A DNA stretch of 64,000 nucleotides from Phycisphaerales bacterium (GTDB lineage Bacteria; Planctomycetota; Phycisphaerae; Phycisphaerales; UBA1924): NCBI GenBank assembly GCA_020846975.1, contig JADLCX010000067.1, positions 1-64,000 of the forward strand. The letters run 5' to 3'. Position 1 is the stretch's first letter. Every line of letters starts with the position of its first letter. A program made the position numbers and the translations under genes. Positions 55,617-64,000 of the stretch are shown here, piece by piece. Below the pieces are notes generated by a model. The model saw nothing but the letters and a program-made list of their open reading frames with translations. It did no database searches and was not told the origin of the DNA.

Positions 55617-56879
55617 TCAGGCCGGCTTCCACGACGCCTTCAGCCTTTCCACGCACGCGCCCACGATCCGCGCCGCTTCATCCACCTCCGCCTCGGTCGT
55701 CTCCCGCGACAGGCTGAACCGCAGCGTGCCGTGGGCGTACTCCGTCGGCACCTTCATCGCCTTGATCACCGCCGAGGCCTCCAGCGACCCCGACGAGCAC
55801 GCCGCCCCCGCCGAGCAACACACCCCGCGCTCGCTCAAGAGCAGCAGCAGAGCCTCCGCCTCCAGCCGCGGAAACCCGATGCTCGAAGTGTTGTACAGCC
55901 GCCCCAGCGAGCCCGCCGCGCCGTTGACCCGCGCCTCGGGCACCGCTCCCAGCACCGCGAGCTCGAACCGGTCACGCAGCCGTTCGACCCGCGCGATGCC
56001 CTCGGGCTCGCCCAGCCAGGCCACCGCCATCTGCGCCGCCACACCCGCGCCAACGATCCCGGGCACGTTCTCCGTACCCCCGCGCCGCCCCATCTCCTGC
56101 TCGCCGTGGATCAGGGGTGCCGTGCGGATGCCCGCCCGCGCGTACAGCACGCCCACGCCCTTCGGGCCGTGGAACTTGTGCGCCGAGAACGTCAGCAGAT
56201 CACACACCAGCGGCGACGGAGTCCTGCCACGACCATCCCGCGGCCCTTCTGCGCCGTTGATCGTCTCCGCATCCCCCGCCACGCGCGTCGGCATCTTGCC
56301 GACCCACTGCGTCGCATCGCAGTGAAACGTCACGCCCCGCTCGCGGCAAAGCCTGCCGATCTCCCCGACCGGCTGGATCGCGCCCGTCTCGTTGTTGGCC
56401 CACTGCACGCTCACCAGCGCCGCCGCCGGGTGCTCATCCAGCAGCCCCCGCACCGAGTCCACGCTCACGACCGCGTGCCCGTCGAGCCCCGCCGTCAGCA
56501 CGCGCACGCCCTCCTCCCGCTCCAGAGCCTTCGCCAGTTCGCGGATCCCGATGTGCTCGATCGGAGACGTGATGATCGTCGGCGGCTCAGCCCCGCGCGT
56601 CGCCGCCCGCGCCGCGCCCACCAGCCCCCGCGCCAGCAGATGCCCCCTGACCGCCAGATCGAGCGACTCGGTCCCGCTTCCGGTCAGCGTGAGGAACCGC
56701 GGCCGCGTGCCGATCAGCCCCGCCAGGCTCTTCCGCGCCAACTCGACCCTCTGCCGCGCCGCCTGCCCCGCACGGTGGATGCTCGACGGGTTGTGCCAAT
56801 GCTCGCGCAGCATCTCCGCCATCGCCTCGACCACCTCGGGCAAGGGCTGCGTCGTCGCGTTGTGGTCAAGGTAGATCAT
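55617..56879 (-). CDS. Cysteine desulfurase (NifS/IscS family)
   Basis: A PLP enzyme of 420 residues that removes sulfur from cysteine for Fe-S clusters or tRNA thiolation. It starts with IYLDHNATTQPLPEVVEAM, then NPSSIHRAGQAAR, SGTESLDLAVRG, WANNETGAIQP, HCDATQWVGKMP, the PLP lysine in FSAHKFHGPKGVG, RGGTENVPGI and the catalytic Cys loop CSAGAACSSG. All key residues are present. ATG 56879 fits the family; the frame upstream is not conserved. No iscU or isc genes are next to it. Confidence 0.9.
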   Translation of the reverse strand: MIYLDHNATTQPLPEVVEAMAEMLREHWHNPSSIHRAGQAARQRVELARKSLAGLIGTRPRFLTLTGSGTESLDLAVRGHLLARGLVGAARAATRGAEPPTIITSPIEHIGIRELAKALEREEGVRVLTAGLDGHAVVSVDSVRGLLDEHPAAALVSVQWANNETGAIQPVGEIGRLCRERGVTFHCDATQWVGKMPTRVAGDAETINGAEGPRDGRGRTPSPLVCDLLTFSAHKFHGPKGVGVLYARAGIRTAPLIHGEQEMGRRGGTENVPGIVGAGVAAQMAVAWLGEPEGIARVERLRDRFELAVLGAVPEARVNGAAGSLGRLYNTSSIGFPRLEAEALLLLLSERGVCCSAGAACSSGSLEASAVIKAMKVPTEYAHGTLRFSLSRETTEAEVDEAARIVGACVERLKASWKPA

Positions 56880-57234
56880 CGTCAACGCCGCGCGTGCATC
56901 GAGCACGCCCGTACAACCAACGCACAGACGTGCGTTCGCCTGACCTGCAATCGTTTTCTGATCAACCAATCCGCGATGTGACCGCATCGGCCAGCCGCGA
57001 CTTTCCCAGTTTATCAGATGATCGGACCCGCTTCAACAACCCGAATCCAGCGGAATCCGCTTGTAGCCAGAGCAAATCGCGGATACGATTTTCCCGATGC
57101 GGCGGTTTGCGTCTGGAGATCGCAGCCCGTCGCATCGCGGGTCCGCGCGCCACGACACGTTGATGCGCCTGGCAGGTGAGTTGTTTGGCCAGCCCCAAGA
57201 CGGGCCCCAGCGTTCGGAATACAGAGAGAGATCC

Positions 57235-57951
57235 ATGAGCACCAAGTATGTTCGGTTGTGCGCCGCGCTCTGCGCCGGCGCGGTCGCGGGTTCTTCGTCG
57301 AGCGCCGCGGTCCTGTTCGCCAGCGCATCTTCAGGAGCGCGCGCCGCCTCGGCCACGTTCGACACGTCCGGCACCGATCTGGTCATCACGCTGACCAACA
57401 CCTCGTCGGCCGATGCAGGCGTTCCCTCCGAGATGCTCACCGGCATCTTCTTCGACATCGCCGGAGCCGCCCTCTCGCTCTCGCGCTCCAGCGTCCTGCT
57501 CGACGCCGGCTCGATCGTCCTCAACGACCCGGCACCGGCCGGCGGCATCGTCGGTGGTGAGTTCGGCTACCGCGGCGGGCTCGCCGGTGCGCCCCACGGC
57601 GCGGCCTACGGCGTCAGTTCCTCCGGCCTCGGCCTCTTCGGGCCCGGAGACCTCTTCCCCGGTCCGGACCTCGAACCGCCCGCCAGCCCCGACGGCGTGC
57701 AGTACGGCCTCACCACCGCCAGCGACCCCGGCAACAACAACAACGGCGGCGCGAGCGTGCCCCTGATCCGCAACGCCGTTGTCATCACCCTCGGCGGTCT
57801 GCCCGCGAACTTCGACCCCTTCGCGAGCATCCACAACATCAGCTTCCAGTACGGCACCGGCCTCGACGAGCCCAACCTCTACGTCCCCGCCCCGGGCGCA
57901 TCCGGCCTGCTCGCCCTCGGTGCGCTCGCGCTCCGCCGCCGCCGCCGCTGA
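57235..57951 (+). CDS. Exported protein with PAPG/PEP-CTERM-like sorting tail, 2
   Basis: 238 residues; signal peptide MSTKYVRLCAALCAGAVAG. The body is Ser/Gly/Asn-rich, beta-type, with NTSSADAGVPSEMLTGIFFD and GDLFPGPDLEPPASPDG. The end YVPAPGASGLLALGALALRRRRR is a clean Pro-motif/helix/Arg tail. AGAGAGAG lies five bases before the ATG. It precedes the ABC ATPase gene by 112 bases. Function unknown. Confidence 0.77.
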   Translation: MSTKYVRLCAALCAGAVAGSSSSAAVLFASASSGARAASATFDTSGTDLVITLTNTSSADAGVPSEMLTGIFFDIAGAALSLSRSSVLLDAGSIVLNDPAPAGGIVGGEFGYRGGLAGAPHGAAYGVSSSGLGLFGPGDLFPGPDLEPPASPDGVQYGLTTASDPGNNNNGGASVPLIRNAVVITLGGLPANFDPFASIHNISFQYGTGLDEPNLYVPAPGASGLLALGALALRRRRR

Positions 57952-58063
57952 TCCGCGCTCGCCCGTTCTGATCACTCCCGCCACCCTCACGCGCCGCGCC
58001 GACCTTCGGCGCGGTGCTGTCTTTTCGGACATTCCTCGCGTGCCGTCGCCCTACGCTGCTTCC

Positions 58064-58939
58064 ATGCCCGATTCGGCCCCGCACGCCGCCATCGAACTCC
58101 GCGCCGAGAACGTCCACCGCGCGTTCGGCGCGCGCCGAGTGCTCAACGGCATCAGCATGACCGTCACCGCCGGCGAGATCATCGCCATCGTCGGCGCCAG
58201 CGGCTCGGGCAAGACCGTCTTCCTCGACCACCTCATCGGACTGCTCACGCCCGACTCCGGCCGCATCCTCGTCGCCGATCACGATGCGCCGCCCGACCCC
58301 TCCGGCCACCCGCCCTTGGTCGACATCGCCTCCGCCCCCACCGAGACCCTCGACCGCATCAGGCTCCACTGGGCCGTCGTCTTCCAGCGAAACGCCCTCT
58401 TCTCCGGCACCATCCGCGACAACATCGCCCTCCTCCTCCGCGAGCGCGGCGAGTTCTCCGACCAGCAGGTCGATGCCCGCGCCCGCGCCGCCATCGCCGC
58501 CGCCAGGCTCGACGTCGCCGACGTGCTCGAAAAGGACCGCGACGAACTCTCCGGCGGAATGGCCAAGCGCGCCGCCATCGCCCGCGCCATCGCCATGGAC
58601 CCCATCGTCATCTTCTACGACGAACCCACCACCGGCCTCGACCCCGTCGTCGCCGGAAACATCCACGAACTCATCTGGCGCACCCACCACCAGCCCGTCG
58701 GCTCCCTCTTCGCCGATTCGCCCGCCCCGCCCAACCCGCCCCCGCGAACCTCCGTCATCATCACCCACGACAAGGACCTCCTCCGACGCATCGGCCCCCG
58801 CGTGCTCATGCTCGACGCCGGCCGCGTCTGCTACGACGGTCCCTACCACCGCTTCGGAGGCCCAGACTGCCCGCAGGCCCGCCAGTACTTCCAGGCCATG
58901 CCCGTCCTCCACGCCGGCAGACCCGGCGAACGCGACTGA
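58064..58939 (+). CDS. MlaF-like ABC transporter ATP-binding protein
   Basis: 291 residues: Walker A GASGSGKT (about 44-51), Q loop VFQRNALFSG, signature LSGGMAKR (about 163-170) and Walker B IFYDEPTTGLDP, then THDKDL as the H loop. LSGGMAKRAAIARAIAMDP and the VFQ segment match the MlaF/Ttg2A group that moves phospholipids or other hydrophobic molecules between membranes. No MlaE permease or MlaD gene is next to it here. An insert (about 225-240) rich in Pro lies before the H loop. Confidence 0.82.
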   Translation: MPDSAPHAAIELRAENVHRAFGARRVLNGISMTVTAGEIIAIVGASGSGKTVFLDHLIGLLTPDSGRILVADHDAPPDPSGHPPLVDIASAPTETLDRIRLHWAVVFQRNALFSGTIRDNIALLLRERGEFSDQQVDARARAAIAAARLDVADVLEKDRDELSGGMAKRAAIARAIAMDPIVIFYDEPTTGLDPVVAGNIHELIWRTHHQPVGSLFADSPAPPNPPPRTSVIITHDKDLLRRIGPRVLMLDAGRVCYDGPYHRFGGPDCPQARQYFQAMPVLHAGRPGERD

Positions 58940-58948
58940 GCACAACCG

Positions 58949-58978
58949 ACAAGGCTCGGGCCTTGGCCCGAGCCTTGT
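58949..58978. terminator. Bidirectional hairpin between ABC ATPase and dockerin genes
   Basis: ACAAGGCTCGGGCC and GGCCCGAGCCTTGT form a perfect 14-bp stem around TT. It lies ten bases beyond the ABC ATPase stop and 29 bases from the stop of the convergent dockerin gene. Confidence 0.7.
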
Positions 58979-59006
58979 GCGTGCAGCCGAGTCTCAACGG
59001 CCGGGT

Positions 59007-61775
59007 TCAGTTCTGACACCCGCCAAAGTACCCGTTGAGGAAGTCGAACAGGTCCTGCAGCGTCACCCCGCCCGCACCGCTGATGTCCGCTCGCACGTCC
59101 GACGCGAACCAGAGACCCAGGAAGTCGAAGATGTCCTGCAGCGACACCGCGCCGTCGCAGTTCGTGTCGGCCGAGCAGATGACCCGCGTGAATGGGTCGC
59201 TCGCCACCTCGCCGCACACGTTCATCGCGCCGACCGAGAAGGTCGCCAGCCCATCCGCCGACGAGGCGTTGGTGATGGTCAGTGTCGCCGTGCCCGTGCC
59301 GCTGTAGCTCGACCCGCCCACGCCCGGTCCATCGCTGATCGCCACGCCGTTGCGCATCCAGAAGTAGTTTGTCCCGGCAACCGTCGTGGCCGAGAGCACC
59401 ACCGTCGCTCCGCGGCAGGCATTGCCCGCAGTCACGATGGTCCTCATCACATCGATGCCGATCGGTCCCGTGCGCACGCTCCCGGCCTGTGCATTTCCAC
59501 CGCCGCCGTCGGCCGTCATCGATGCGACCGGCAGCGAGTTCGTGCACGCGTAGACCGCGACGCGACCGCCCGCGCCGGCGCCCGATCCGCAGTAGTTCGT
59601 TCGACCGCCGTCGGCGTGGATGGTTCCCGTGCCGCTCACGACGCCCGCGGTGATCCAGATGCTCCCGCCCGATCCCGACCCCCAGCGATCGTTGCCGCTG
59701 CCGCTTCCGTCGGCCGAGATATGCCCGTTCACAACCAGCGAGCCGCCGATGCTCAGACGCATCGCACCGCCGCCTCGGAGTCCGCCGAGCGTGCCCGAGG
59801 CGCCGCCGCCGCTGCCGAGGTCTGTCGGCCGCGTCGCCGAGCCGTACGTCCCACCGCCGGCCACATGCCCGCTCCCGCCGTTGCCGCCATGGCCGCCGCC
59901 GCCGGCGCACTGTCCCGCCAGGCTGTCCGTGCCCGCGCCGGGTCCTTGCCCGCCGCCAAATCCGCGCCCGCCCACATCGATGTACCCCGTGGCATCGACC
60001 GTCAGGTTGCCCGCGACATTCATCGTCAGCCCCGCGGTGTCCCCGTACTCATGGCTCAGCGCCGCGCCGTTGCGCACGATCACGTTGACGCCCGTCGGGA
60101 CGTTCATCGCTGTGCTCTGCACAGACTGTCCGTACGCGCCGCCGTTGTCGAAGATCAACTGGGCCGGCTGGCCCGTCTGGGCTCGATAGACCGTGCCCGC
60201 GCCCGAGTTGGCCGCCCCGCGCGACTGGATCGCGCTCGTCGAGCTGTTGAACGACACGAAGTTGCCGTACACCGCCACGCGACCGCCCCCGCCCGCCCCG
60301 CTCCCGCAGTAGTTCGTCCGCCCGCCGTTCGCGTGGATCGTTCCGCTCCCCGTGACCGTCCCAGCCGTGATCCACAGGCTCCCGCCCGCGCCCGCGCCCC
60401 AGCGGTCGTTGCCGCTCCCATCCCCATCGGCCGCGATCTCGCCCTGCACGTTCAGCGTTCCCCCGACCGTCAGACGCAGCGCACCGCCCCCGCGCAGACC
60501 TCCGAGCGTCCCGCTCGCTCCGCCGCCGCTCCCCAGCGTCGTCGGCTGCGCAAACGACCCGTACGTTCCGCCGCCAAGCACGTGCCCGTTGCCCCCCGAG
60601 CCTCCATGCCCGCCGCCGCCCGCGCACTCGCCCGCGTTGGCATCTCCGCCCGCACCCGTGCCCTGGCTCCCGCCGCGCCCGCGCCGGCCTACATCAACGT
60701 ACCCCGTCGCCTCGATCGTCAGGTTGTCAGCGATCTCCATCGTCAGCCCGCTCGTGCTCCCATACTCATGGCTCAGCGCCGCTCCGCTCCGCACGATCAC
60801 ATCGATCCCCGCGGGCACCACCAGCGGCACGCTCTGCACCGACTGCCCATACGCCCCGCCGTTGTCGAAGATCAGTTGAGCCCGCTGTCCGGGCTGAGAC
60901 TTGTACACCGTGCCCGCCCCGGAGTACGCCGCGCCGCGCGCCTGGATCGCGCTCGAGGCGCTGTTGAAGCTCGAAAGGTCTCCGTAGATCGCGACCCGCC
61001 CGCCGCCGCCCGCGCCGCCCCCGCAGTAGTTCGTGCGCCCGCCGTTGGCGCGGATCGTGCCCCCGCCGTTCACCGTCGCGGCCGAGATCCAGATGCTGCC
61101 GCCCGACCCGCAACCCCACCGGTCGTTGCCGCTCCCGTCACCATCGGCCGAGATCGTCCCATCAAGCGTGAGCGAACCGGTGATGCTCAGTCGCATCGAC
61201 CCGCCTCCGGCTCGGCCGATCACCGTCCCCGACGATCCACCGCCGCTGCCGAGCTCTCGCGGCTCACGGAACGACCCGTAGGTGCCTCCGCCCACGAACG
61301 TCCCGTTGCCGCCCGACCCGCCATACCCGCCGCCCCCCGCGCACTGTCCGCCCACCGTCGAGTTCCCCGCGCCCGCGCCAAGCCCGGCTCCGAATCCGCG
61401 CGCATCCGCCCCGATCCATCCCGCCGGACCCACCACCACGTTCTCCATCACGATGAGGTGGAACCCGCCCGCCGTTGCTCCGAGCGCGCCCGTGTAGGTT
61501 TGCCCAGCCGTGTGCGTCACCACGCCCCCCGTGCCCACCACCAGCGACCGGATTGTGTGTTCGCCGTTAATCGTCAGCGTCCCGTTCGACACCGTGATCT
61601 GTGCTTCCGCCAGCGGAACACCGTTGATCATCGTGTCGGCCACCCCGATCGTCATCGACCCCGAAACCGCCACCGGCTCGGCCGCGGCGCCCGCCGCCAG
61701 CACCAGCCACGCCGCCATCCCCGTGCCCACCCGTCCCAACCCCTTGCTCATCAACCCTTTACGCTGGCCCTTCAT
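59007..61775 (-). CDS. Large glycine-rich repeat protein with GC-type dockerin tag
   Basis: 922 residues. AGGGAG lies five bases before ATG 61775. Signal peptide reaches AAGAAA (about residue 33). The body is three tandem copies of a ~240-residue unit, each with GGQCAGGGGYGGSGGNG, SGNDRWGCGSGGSIWI, GRTNYCG and NGGAYGQSVQS blocks, i.e. an alternating Gly-rich beta-helix type repeat; the third copy is shorter. A Cys-paired Ig-like segment (ATVVLSATTVAGTNYFWMRNG) comes before two dockerin units, ADTNCDGAVSLQDIFDFL and ADISGAGGVTLQDLFDFL. Ends in GGCQN. Probably a cell-surface or matrix protein. Confidence 0.8.
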   Translation of the reverse strand: MKGQRKGLMSKGLGRVGTGMAAWLVLAAGAAAEPVAVSGSMTIGVADTMINGVPLAEAQITVSNGTLTINGEHTIRSLVVGTGGVVTHTAGQTYTGALGATAGGFHLIVMENVVVGPAGWIGADARGFGAGLGAGAGNSTVGGQCAGGGGYGGSGGNGTFVGGGTYGSFREPRELGSGGGSSGTVIGRAGGGSMRLSITGSLTLDGTISADGDGSGNDRWGCGSGGSIWISAATVNGGGTIRANGGRTNYCGGGAGGGGRVAIYGDLSSFNSASSAIQARGAAYSGAGTVYKSQPGQRAQLIFDNGGAYGQSVQSVPLVVPAGIDVIVRSGAALSHEYGSTSGLTMEIADNLTIEATGYVDVGRRGRGGSQGTGAGGDANAGECAGGGGHGGSGGNGHVLGGGTYGSFAQPTTLGSGGGASGTLGGLRGGGALRLTVGGTLNVQGEIAADGDGSGNDRWGAGAGGSLWITAGTVTGSGTIHANGGRTNYCGSGAGGGGRVAVYGNFVSFNSSTSAIQSRGAANSGAGTVYRAQTGQPAQLIFDNGGAYGQSVQSTAMNVPTGVNVIVRNGAALSHEYGDTAGLTMNVAGNLTVDATGYIDVGGRGFGGGQGPGAGTDSLAGQCAGGGGHGGNGGSGHVAGGGTYGSATRPTDLGSGGGASGTLGGLRGGGAMRLSIGGSLVVNGHISADGSGSGNDRWGSGSGGSIWITAGVVSGTGTIHADGGRTNYCGSGAGAGGRVAVYACTNSLPVASMTADGGGGNAQAGSVRTGPIGIDVMRTIVTAGNACRGATVVLSATTVAGTNYFWMRNGVAISDGPGVGGSSYSGTGTATLTITNASSADGLATFSVGAMNVCGEVASDPFTRVICSADTNCDGAVSLQDIFDFLGLWFASDVRADISGAGGVTLQDLFDFLNGYFGGCQN
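59530..61440 (-). repeat. Three tandem copies of a ~0.7-kb coding repeat
   Basis: Inside the glycine-rich dockerin protein, copy 1 runs roughly 61440-60705, copy 2 60705-59990 and a partial copy 3 59990-59530. Boundaries are from the recurring YVDVGRRG/YIDVGGRG and NGGAYGQSVQS protein segments; DNA identity was not measured. Confidence 0.7.
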
Positions 61776-61883
61776 GTCCGCTCCCTTCTGGAGTATGCTG
61801 CACCGCACGTCGTTCCCACCTGCACCCGCCCGCCTCCATGCGGCGGCGCACCCGCCGACCGGACATCGCCGACCTCCGCCCAC

Positions 61884-62498
61884 GTGCTCATCCTCTCGCC
61901 CACACAACCCCCGTCCCCTCCTCCGCCCCCGCCCGATCCGCCCGGCGACCACGAACTCACCCGCCTCCTCAACGAGGTCGGGTCCGGCTCGCGCCCCGTC
62001 GGCGACCTCATTGCGAGCGTCTACGACGAGCTCCGCCGAATCGCCGGAAGGCAGATGGCCTCCGAGCGCGCCGACCACACCCTCGAACCCACCGCGCTGG
62101 TCAACGAGCTCTTCCTCAAGCTCTCCGTCGCTGAGTCCTCGTTCCAGAACCGCGCCCACTTCTTCGGCGCGGCCGCCAACGCCATGCGCCAGATCCTTGT
62201 CGATTCCGCCCGCCGCAAGCTCGCCGACAAACGCGGCGGAGACCGCGCCCGCGAGGCCCTCGCCGAGGATGCCCTCCTCACCAACCGCCCCCCCGAAGAG
62301 ATCGTCGTCGTCGATGAGCTCATGGACATGCTCGAACGCACCGACCCGCGCAAGAAGCAGATCCTCGGCCTCTGGTACTTCATCGGCCTCACGCACCAGT
62401 CCATCGCCGACCTGCTTGGTGTCGATGTCCGCACCATCGGCCGCGAGGTCAAGTTCCTCCGCGGCTTCGTGTCCGGTCATCTGGGGCCCGACGCATGA
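61884..62498 (+). CDS. ECF-type RNA polymerase sigma factor
   Basis: 204 residues from GTG 61884. The Pro-rich leader (PTQPPSPPPPPPDPPGD) precedes region 2 (LRRIAGRQMASERADHTLEPTALVNELFLKL) and region 4 (KKQILGLWYFIGLTHQSIADLLGVDVRTIGREVKFLR), the layout of the Sig-70_X6/ECF-like group often found next to Ser/Thr kinases in planctomycetes. It overlaps the kinase start by four bases (ATGA). It would direct RNA polymerase to promoters controlled by the kinase signal. No anti-sigma factor is adjacent. Confidence 0.82.
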   Translation: MLILSPTQPPSPPPPPPDPPGDHELTRLLNEVGSGSRPVGDLIASVYDELRRIAGRQMASERADHTLEPTALVNELFLKLSVAESSFQNRAHFFGAAANAMRQILVDSARRKLADKRGGDRAREALAEDALLTNRPPEEIVVVDELMDMLERTDPRKKQILGLWYFIGLTHQSIADLLGVDVRTIGREVKFLRGFVSGHLGPDA

Positions 62499-64000
62499 AG
62501 ACCGACCGTACTGAACACCCCGTCGCCGTCGGTCCCGACTCCGCTTCCCCCGCGCACGTGCAGCCCCAGCACCTCCAGCTCCTCGAAGACTCCTTCCACC
62601 GCGCCGTCGATGCGCCGCCCGAAGCACGCCAGGCCATCATCGATGCGCTCGCGAGTTCACACCCGAGTCTCGCCCGGATGCTGGCCGGAATGCTCCGCTC
62701 CGACGGTCCCGATCCCACGCCCGCGCTGCGACTGGAGATCGAGTGGCCCCCGATCCCCGCGCAGGTCGGCCCCTACCGCGTCGGCGAACGCCTCGGCGAG
62801 GGCGGCTTCGGCGTGGTTCATCTCGCGGAGCAGTCCGAACCCGTCGCGAGATTCGTCGCCATCAAGTTCATCCGCCGCACCACCGACGGCGAGCGGTTCA
62901 TCCAGCGATTCGAGACCGAGCGACGCGCGCTCGCCACCCTCAACCACCCATGCATCCCGCGCCTGCTCGATGCCGGCACCGCACCCGACGGACGCCCCTA
63001 CCTCGTGATGGAGCACGTGCCGGGCCTCCCGATCACCCGCCACTGCCGCGAGCGGGCCCTGCCCGTCGAGCCCCGCCTCCGCCTCATGGCCCGCGTCTGC
63101 GACGCCGTCGCCCACGCCCACGGCAAGAGCGTCCTCCACCGCGACCTCAAGCGCGGCAACGTCCTCGTCGCCCACCGCCGCGGCTGGGATGAGCCCAAGG
63201 TCATCGACTTTGGCATCAGCAAGATCGTCCTCGGCGAATCCCCGGCCGATCCGATCGCCGGCGCGCCTCCGCCCGCCGACCACGACCGTTCCCTCCTCGC
63301 CGGAACACCCTCGACCACCGCGCCCGAGCAATACCTCGGCGCACCCGCCGATCACCGCACCGACATCTACACCATCGGCCTGCTCCTCTACGAACTGCTC
63401 ACCGACGCCCCGCCCTTCCCCTTCGATTCCACGCCCGACGCCGCCGAGCGCCGACGCCAGTCCGTGCTGAACACCGCCCCGACCGCGCCGAGCCTCGCGC
63501 CATCCCCCGTCCAGTGGCGGCTCGAAGCCAACCGCCGCGAGCACGCCCCCGCGCTTGACGAGGTCGTCCTCCGCTGCCTGCACATCGACCCCGCGCAGCG
63601 ACCCCCGTCCGCCTCCGAACTCGCCGACACCCTCCGCGCCTTCCCCGGCGAAGACGACTCCGCCGAGTCCATCGCCGCGGCGGTCGAGCACGGCCACGCC
63701 CTCGAGTACGGCGGCGACTACGCCGGTGCCGAGCGGGAGTTTATCGAGCTCGTCCCGCGCGCCGCTCGGGCCCTCGGCGCCGACCACCCGCTGACGCTCC
63801 GCGCCGAATCGCTTCTCGCGGTTACCATGCAGGAACAGGCGCGTCATCAGGAAGCGGAAACCCGACTGCGGGAGGTCCTTGAGCGTCAGACTGCATCCCT
63901 CGGTCCCGAGCACGCCGAGACCCTCGACACGCTGGGTTACTTGGCGGTCTGCATCGATGAAAGCGGCCGCACCGCGGAGGCCGCGCCCATGCACCGAGCC
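62495..64000 (+). CDS. Ser/Thr protein kinase with TPR repeats (partial)
   Basis: The kinase continues past the window end; 502 codons are visible. An N-terminal ~90 residues are followed by an intact kinase domain: GPYRVGERLGEGGFGVVHLAE (glycine loop), VAIKFI, LHRDLKRGN (catalytic), KVIDFGISKIV (DFG), and STTAPEQYLGAPADHRTDIYTIGLLLYELLT. After residue ~400 come TPR-like helices (AGAEREFIELVPRAARALGADHP, EAETRLREVLERQTASLG). It overlaps the sigma factor stop, so the pair forms one translational unit. The target may be the sigma factor. Confidence 0.85.
   Translation, partial: MKTDRTEHPVAVGPDSASPAHVQPQHLQLLEDSFHRAVDAPPEARQAIIDALASSHPSLARMLAGMLRSDGPDPTPALRLEIEWPPIPAQVGPYRVGERLGEGGFGVVHLAEQSEPVARFVAIKFIRRTTDGERFIQRFETERRALATLNHPCIPRLLDAGTAPDGRPYLVMEHVPGLPITRHCRERALPVEPRLRLMARVCDAVAHAHGKSVLHRDLKRGNVLVAHRRGWDEPKVIDFGISKIVLGESPADPIAGAPPPADHDRSLLAGTPSTTAPEQYLGAPADHRTDIYTIGLLLYELLTDAPPFPFDSTPDAAERRRQSVLNTAPTAPSLAPSPVQWRLEANRREHAPALDEVVLRCLHIDPAQRPPSASELADTLRAFPGEDDSAESIAAAVEHGHALEYGGDYAGAEREFIELVPRAARALGADHPLTLRAESLLAVTMQEQARHQEAETRLREVLERQTASLGPEHAETLDTLGYLAVCIDESGRTAEAAPMHRA

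Noticed and set aside
55210-55656. A 148-codon minus-strand frame that resembles the opening of a mobile-element protein
   Set aside because: No conserved motif of reverse transcriptase or transposase could be identified; left as unassigned DNA.
58284-62498. A 1,404-codon plus-strand frame crossing three genes
   Set aside because: Only its last part encodes the sigma factor. The rest is Pro/Arg/Ala-rich shadow of the ABC ATPase and, antisense, of the glycine-rich dockerin gene.

Overview
The window is GC-rich DNA with the gene content of a planctomycete, most likely from the Phycisphaerae. Three things point there. Many secreted proteins end in a duplicated EF-hand-like tag built on VQDIFDFL and closing in GC or CX (the 'GC-type dockerin'). 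Others end in a PAPG...RRRR sorting tail, a PEP-CTERM-like variant. Small membrane proteins carry the CGYDLRG...CPECG zinc ribbon. An ECF sigma factor overlapping a Ser/Thr kinase gene fits the same group. No rRNA, tRNA or CRISPR array was found.

Layout. 1-7.8 kb: a transposase fragment, ispD, a dockerin-tagged exported protein, two tandem exported ClpP/NfeD-like proteins, a CCA-adding-type nucleotidyltransferase and an AhpD-like protein. 8-12.5 kb: a dockerin protein with an Ig-like domain, a prepilin-like protein, and a divergent protein of unknown family (A). A palindromic element occurs on both sides of the prepilin gene. 12.7-17.8 kb: a six-hairpin glycosidase-like protein, an M3 oligoendopeptidase, a ParE/Phd-type toxin-antitoxin pair and a zinc-ribbon membrane protein. 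17.9-22.6 kb: murE-murF-mraY, the peptidoglycan precursor steps. 22.8-27.3 kb: a large dockerin protein and family protein B, a distant homologue of A.

27.3-36.3 kb: an accessory block with a four-gene operon (asparagine synthase-like amidotransferase plus three methyltransferases), a divergent polytopic membrane protein and a large CgeB-like glycosyltransferase. The mix suggests modification of a surface glycan or small molecule. 36.4-41.5 kb: ppdK, then a pabB-NUDIX pair that would fit folate synthesis. 41.7-48.1 kb: a cluster of secreted proteins: a sulfatase-modifying-factor-like protein with a sorting tail, a dockerin protein split by a frameshift at a G6 run, a DUF1579-like protein and a trypsin-like protease with a divergent dockerin tag. 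48.3-53.3 kb: ribBA with a GTP cyclohydrolase half lacking its zinc cysteines, an OsmC protein, a zinc-ribbon membrane protein and a membrane-bound SpoIIE-type phosphatase. 53.6-64 kb: two proteins with PAPG tails, a transposase remnant, a cysteine desulfurase, an MlaF-like ABC ATPase, a repetitive glycine-rich dockerin protein, and a sigma factor/Ser-Thr kinase pair running off the end.

The most interesting threads are the concentration of dockerin-tagged exported proteins with no visible cohesin, the unknown A/B family with a candidate operator next to A, the frameshifted dockerin gene, the degenerate RibA half, and the amidotransferase/methyltransferase/glycosyltransferase block.
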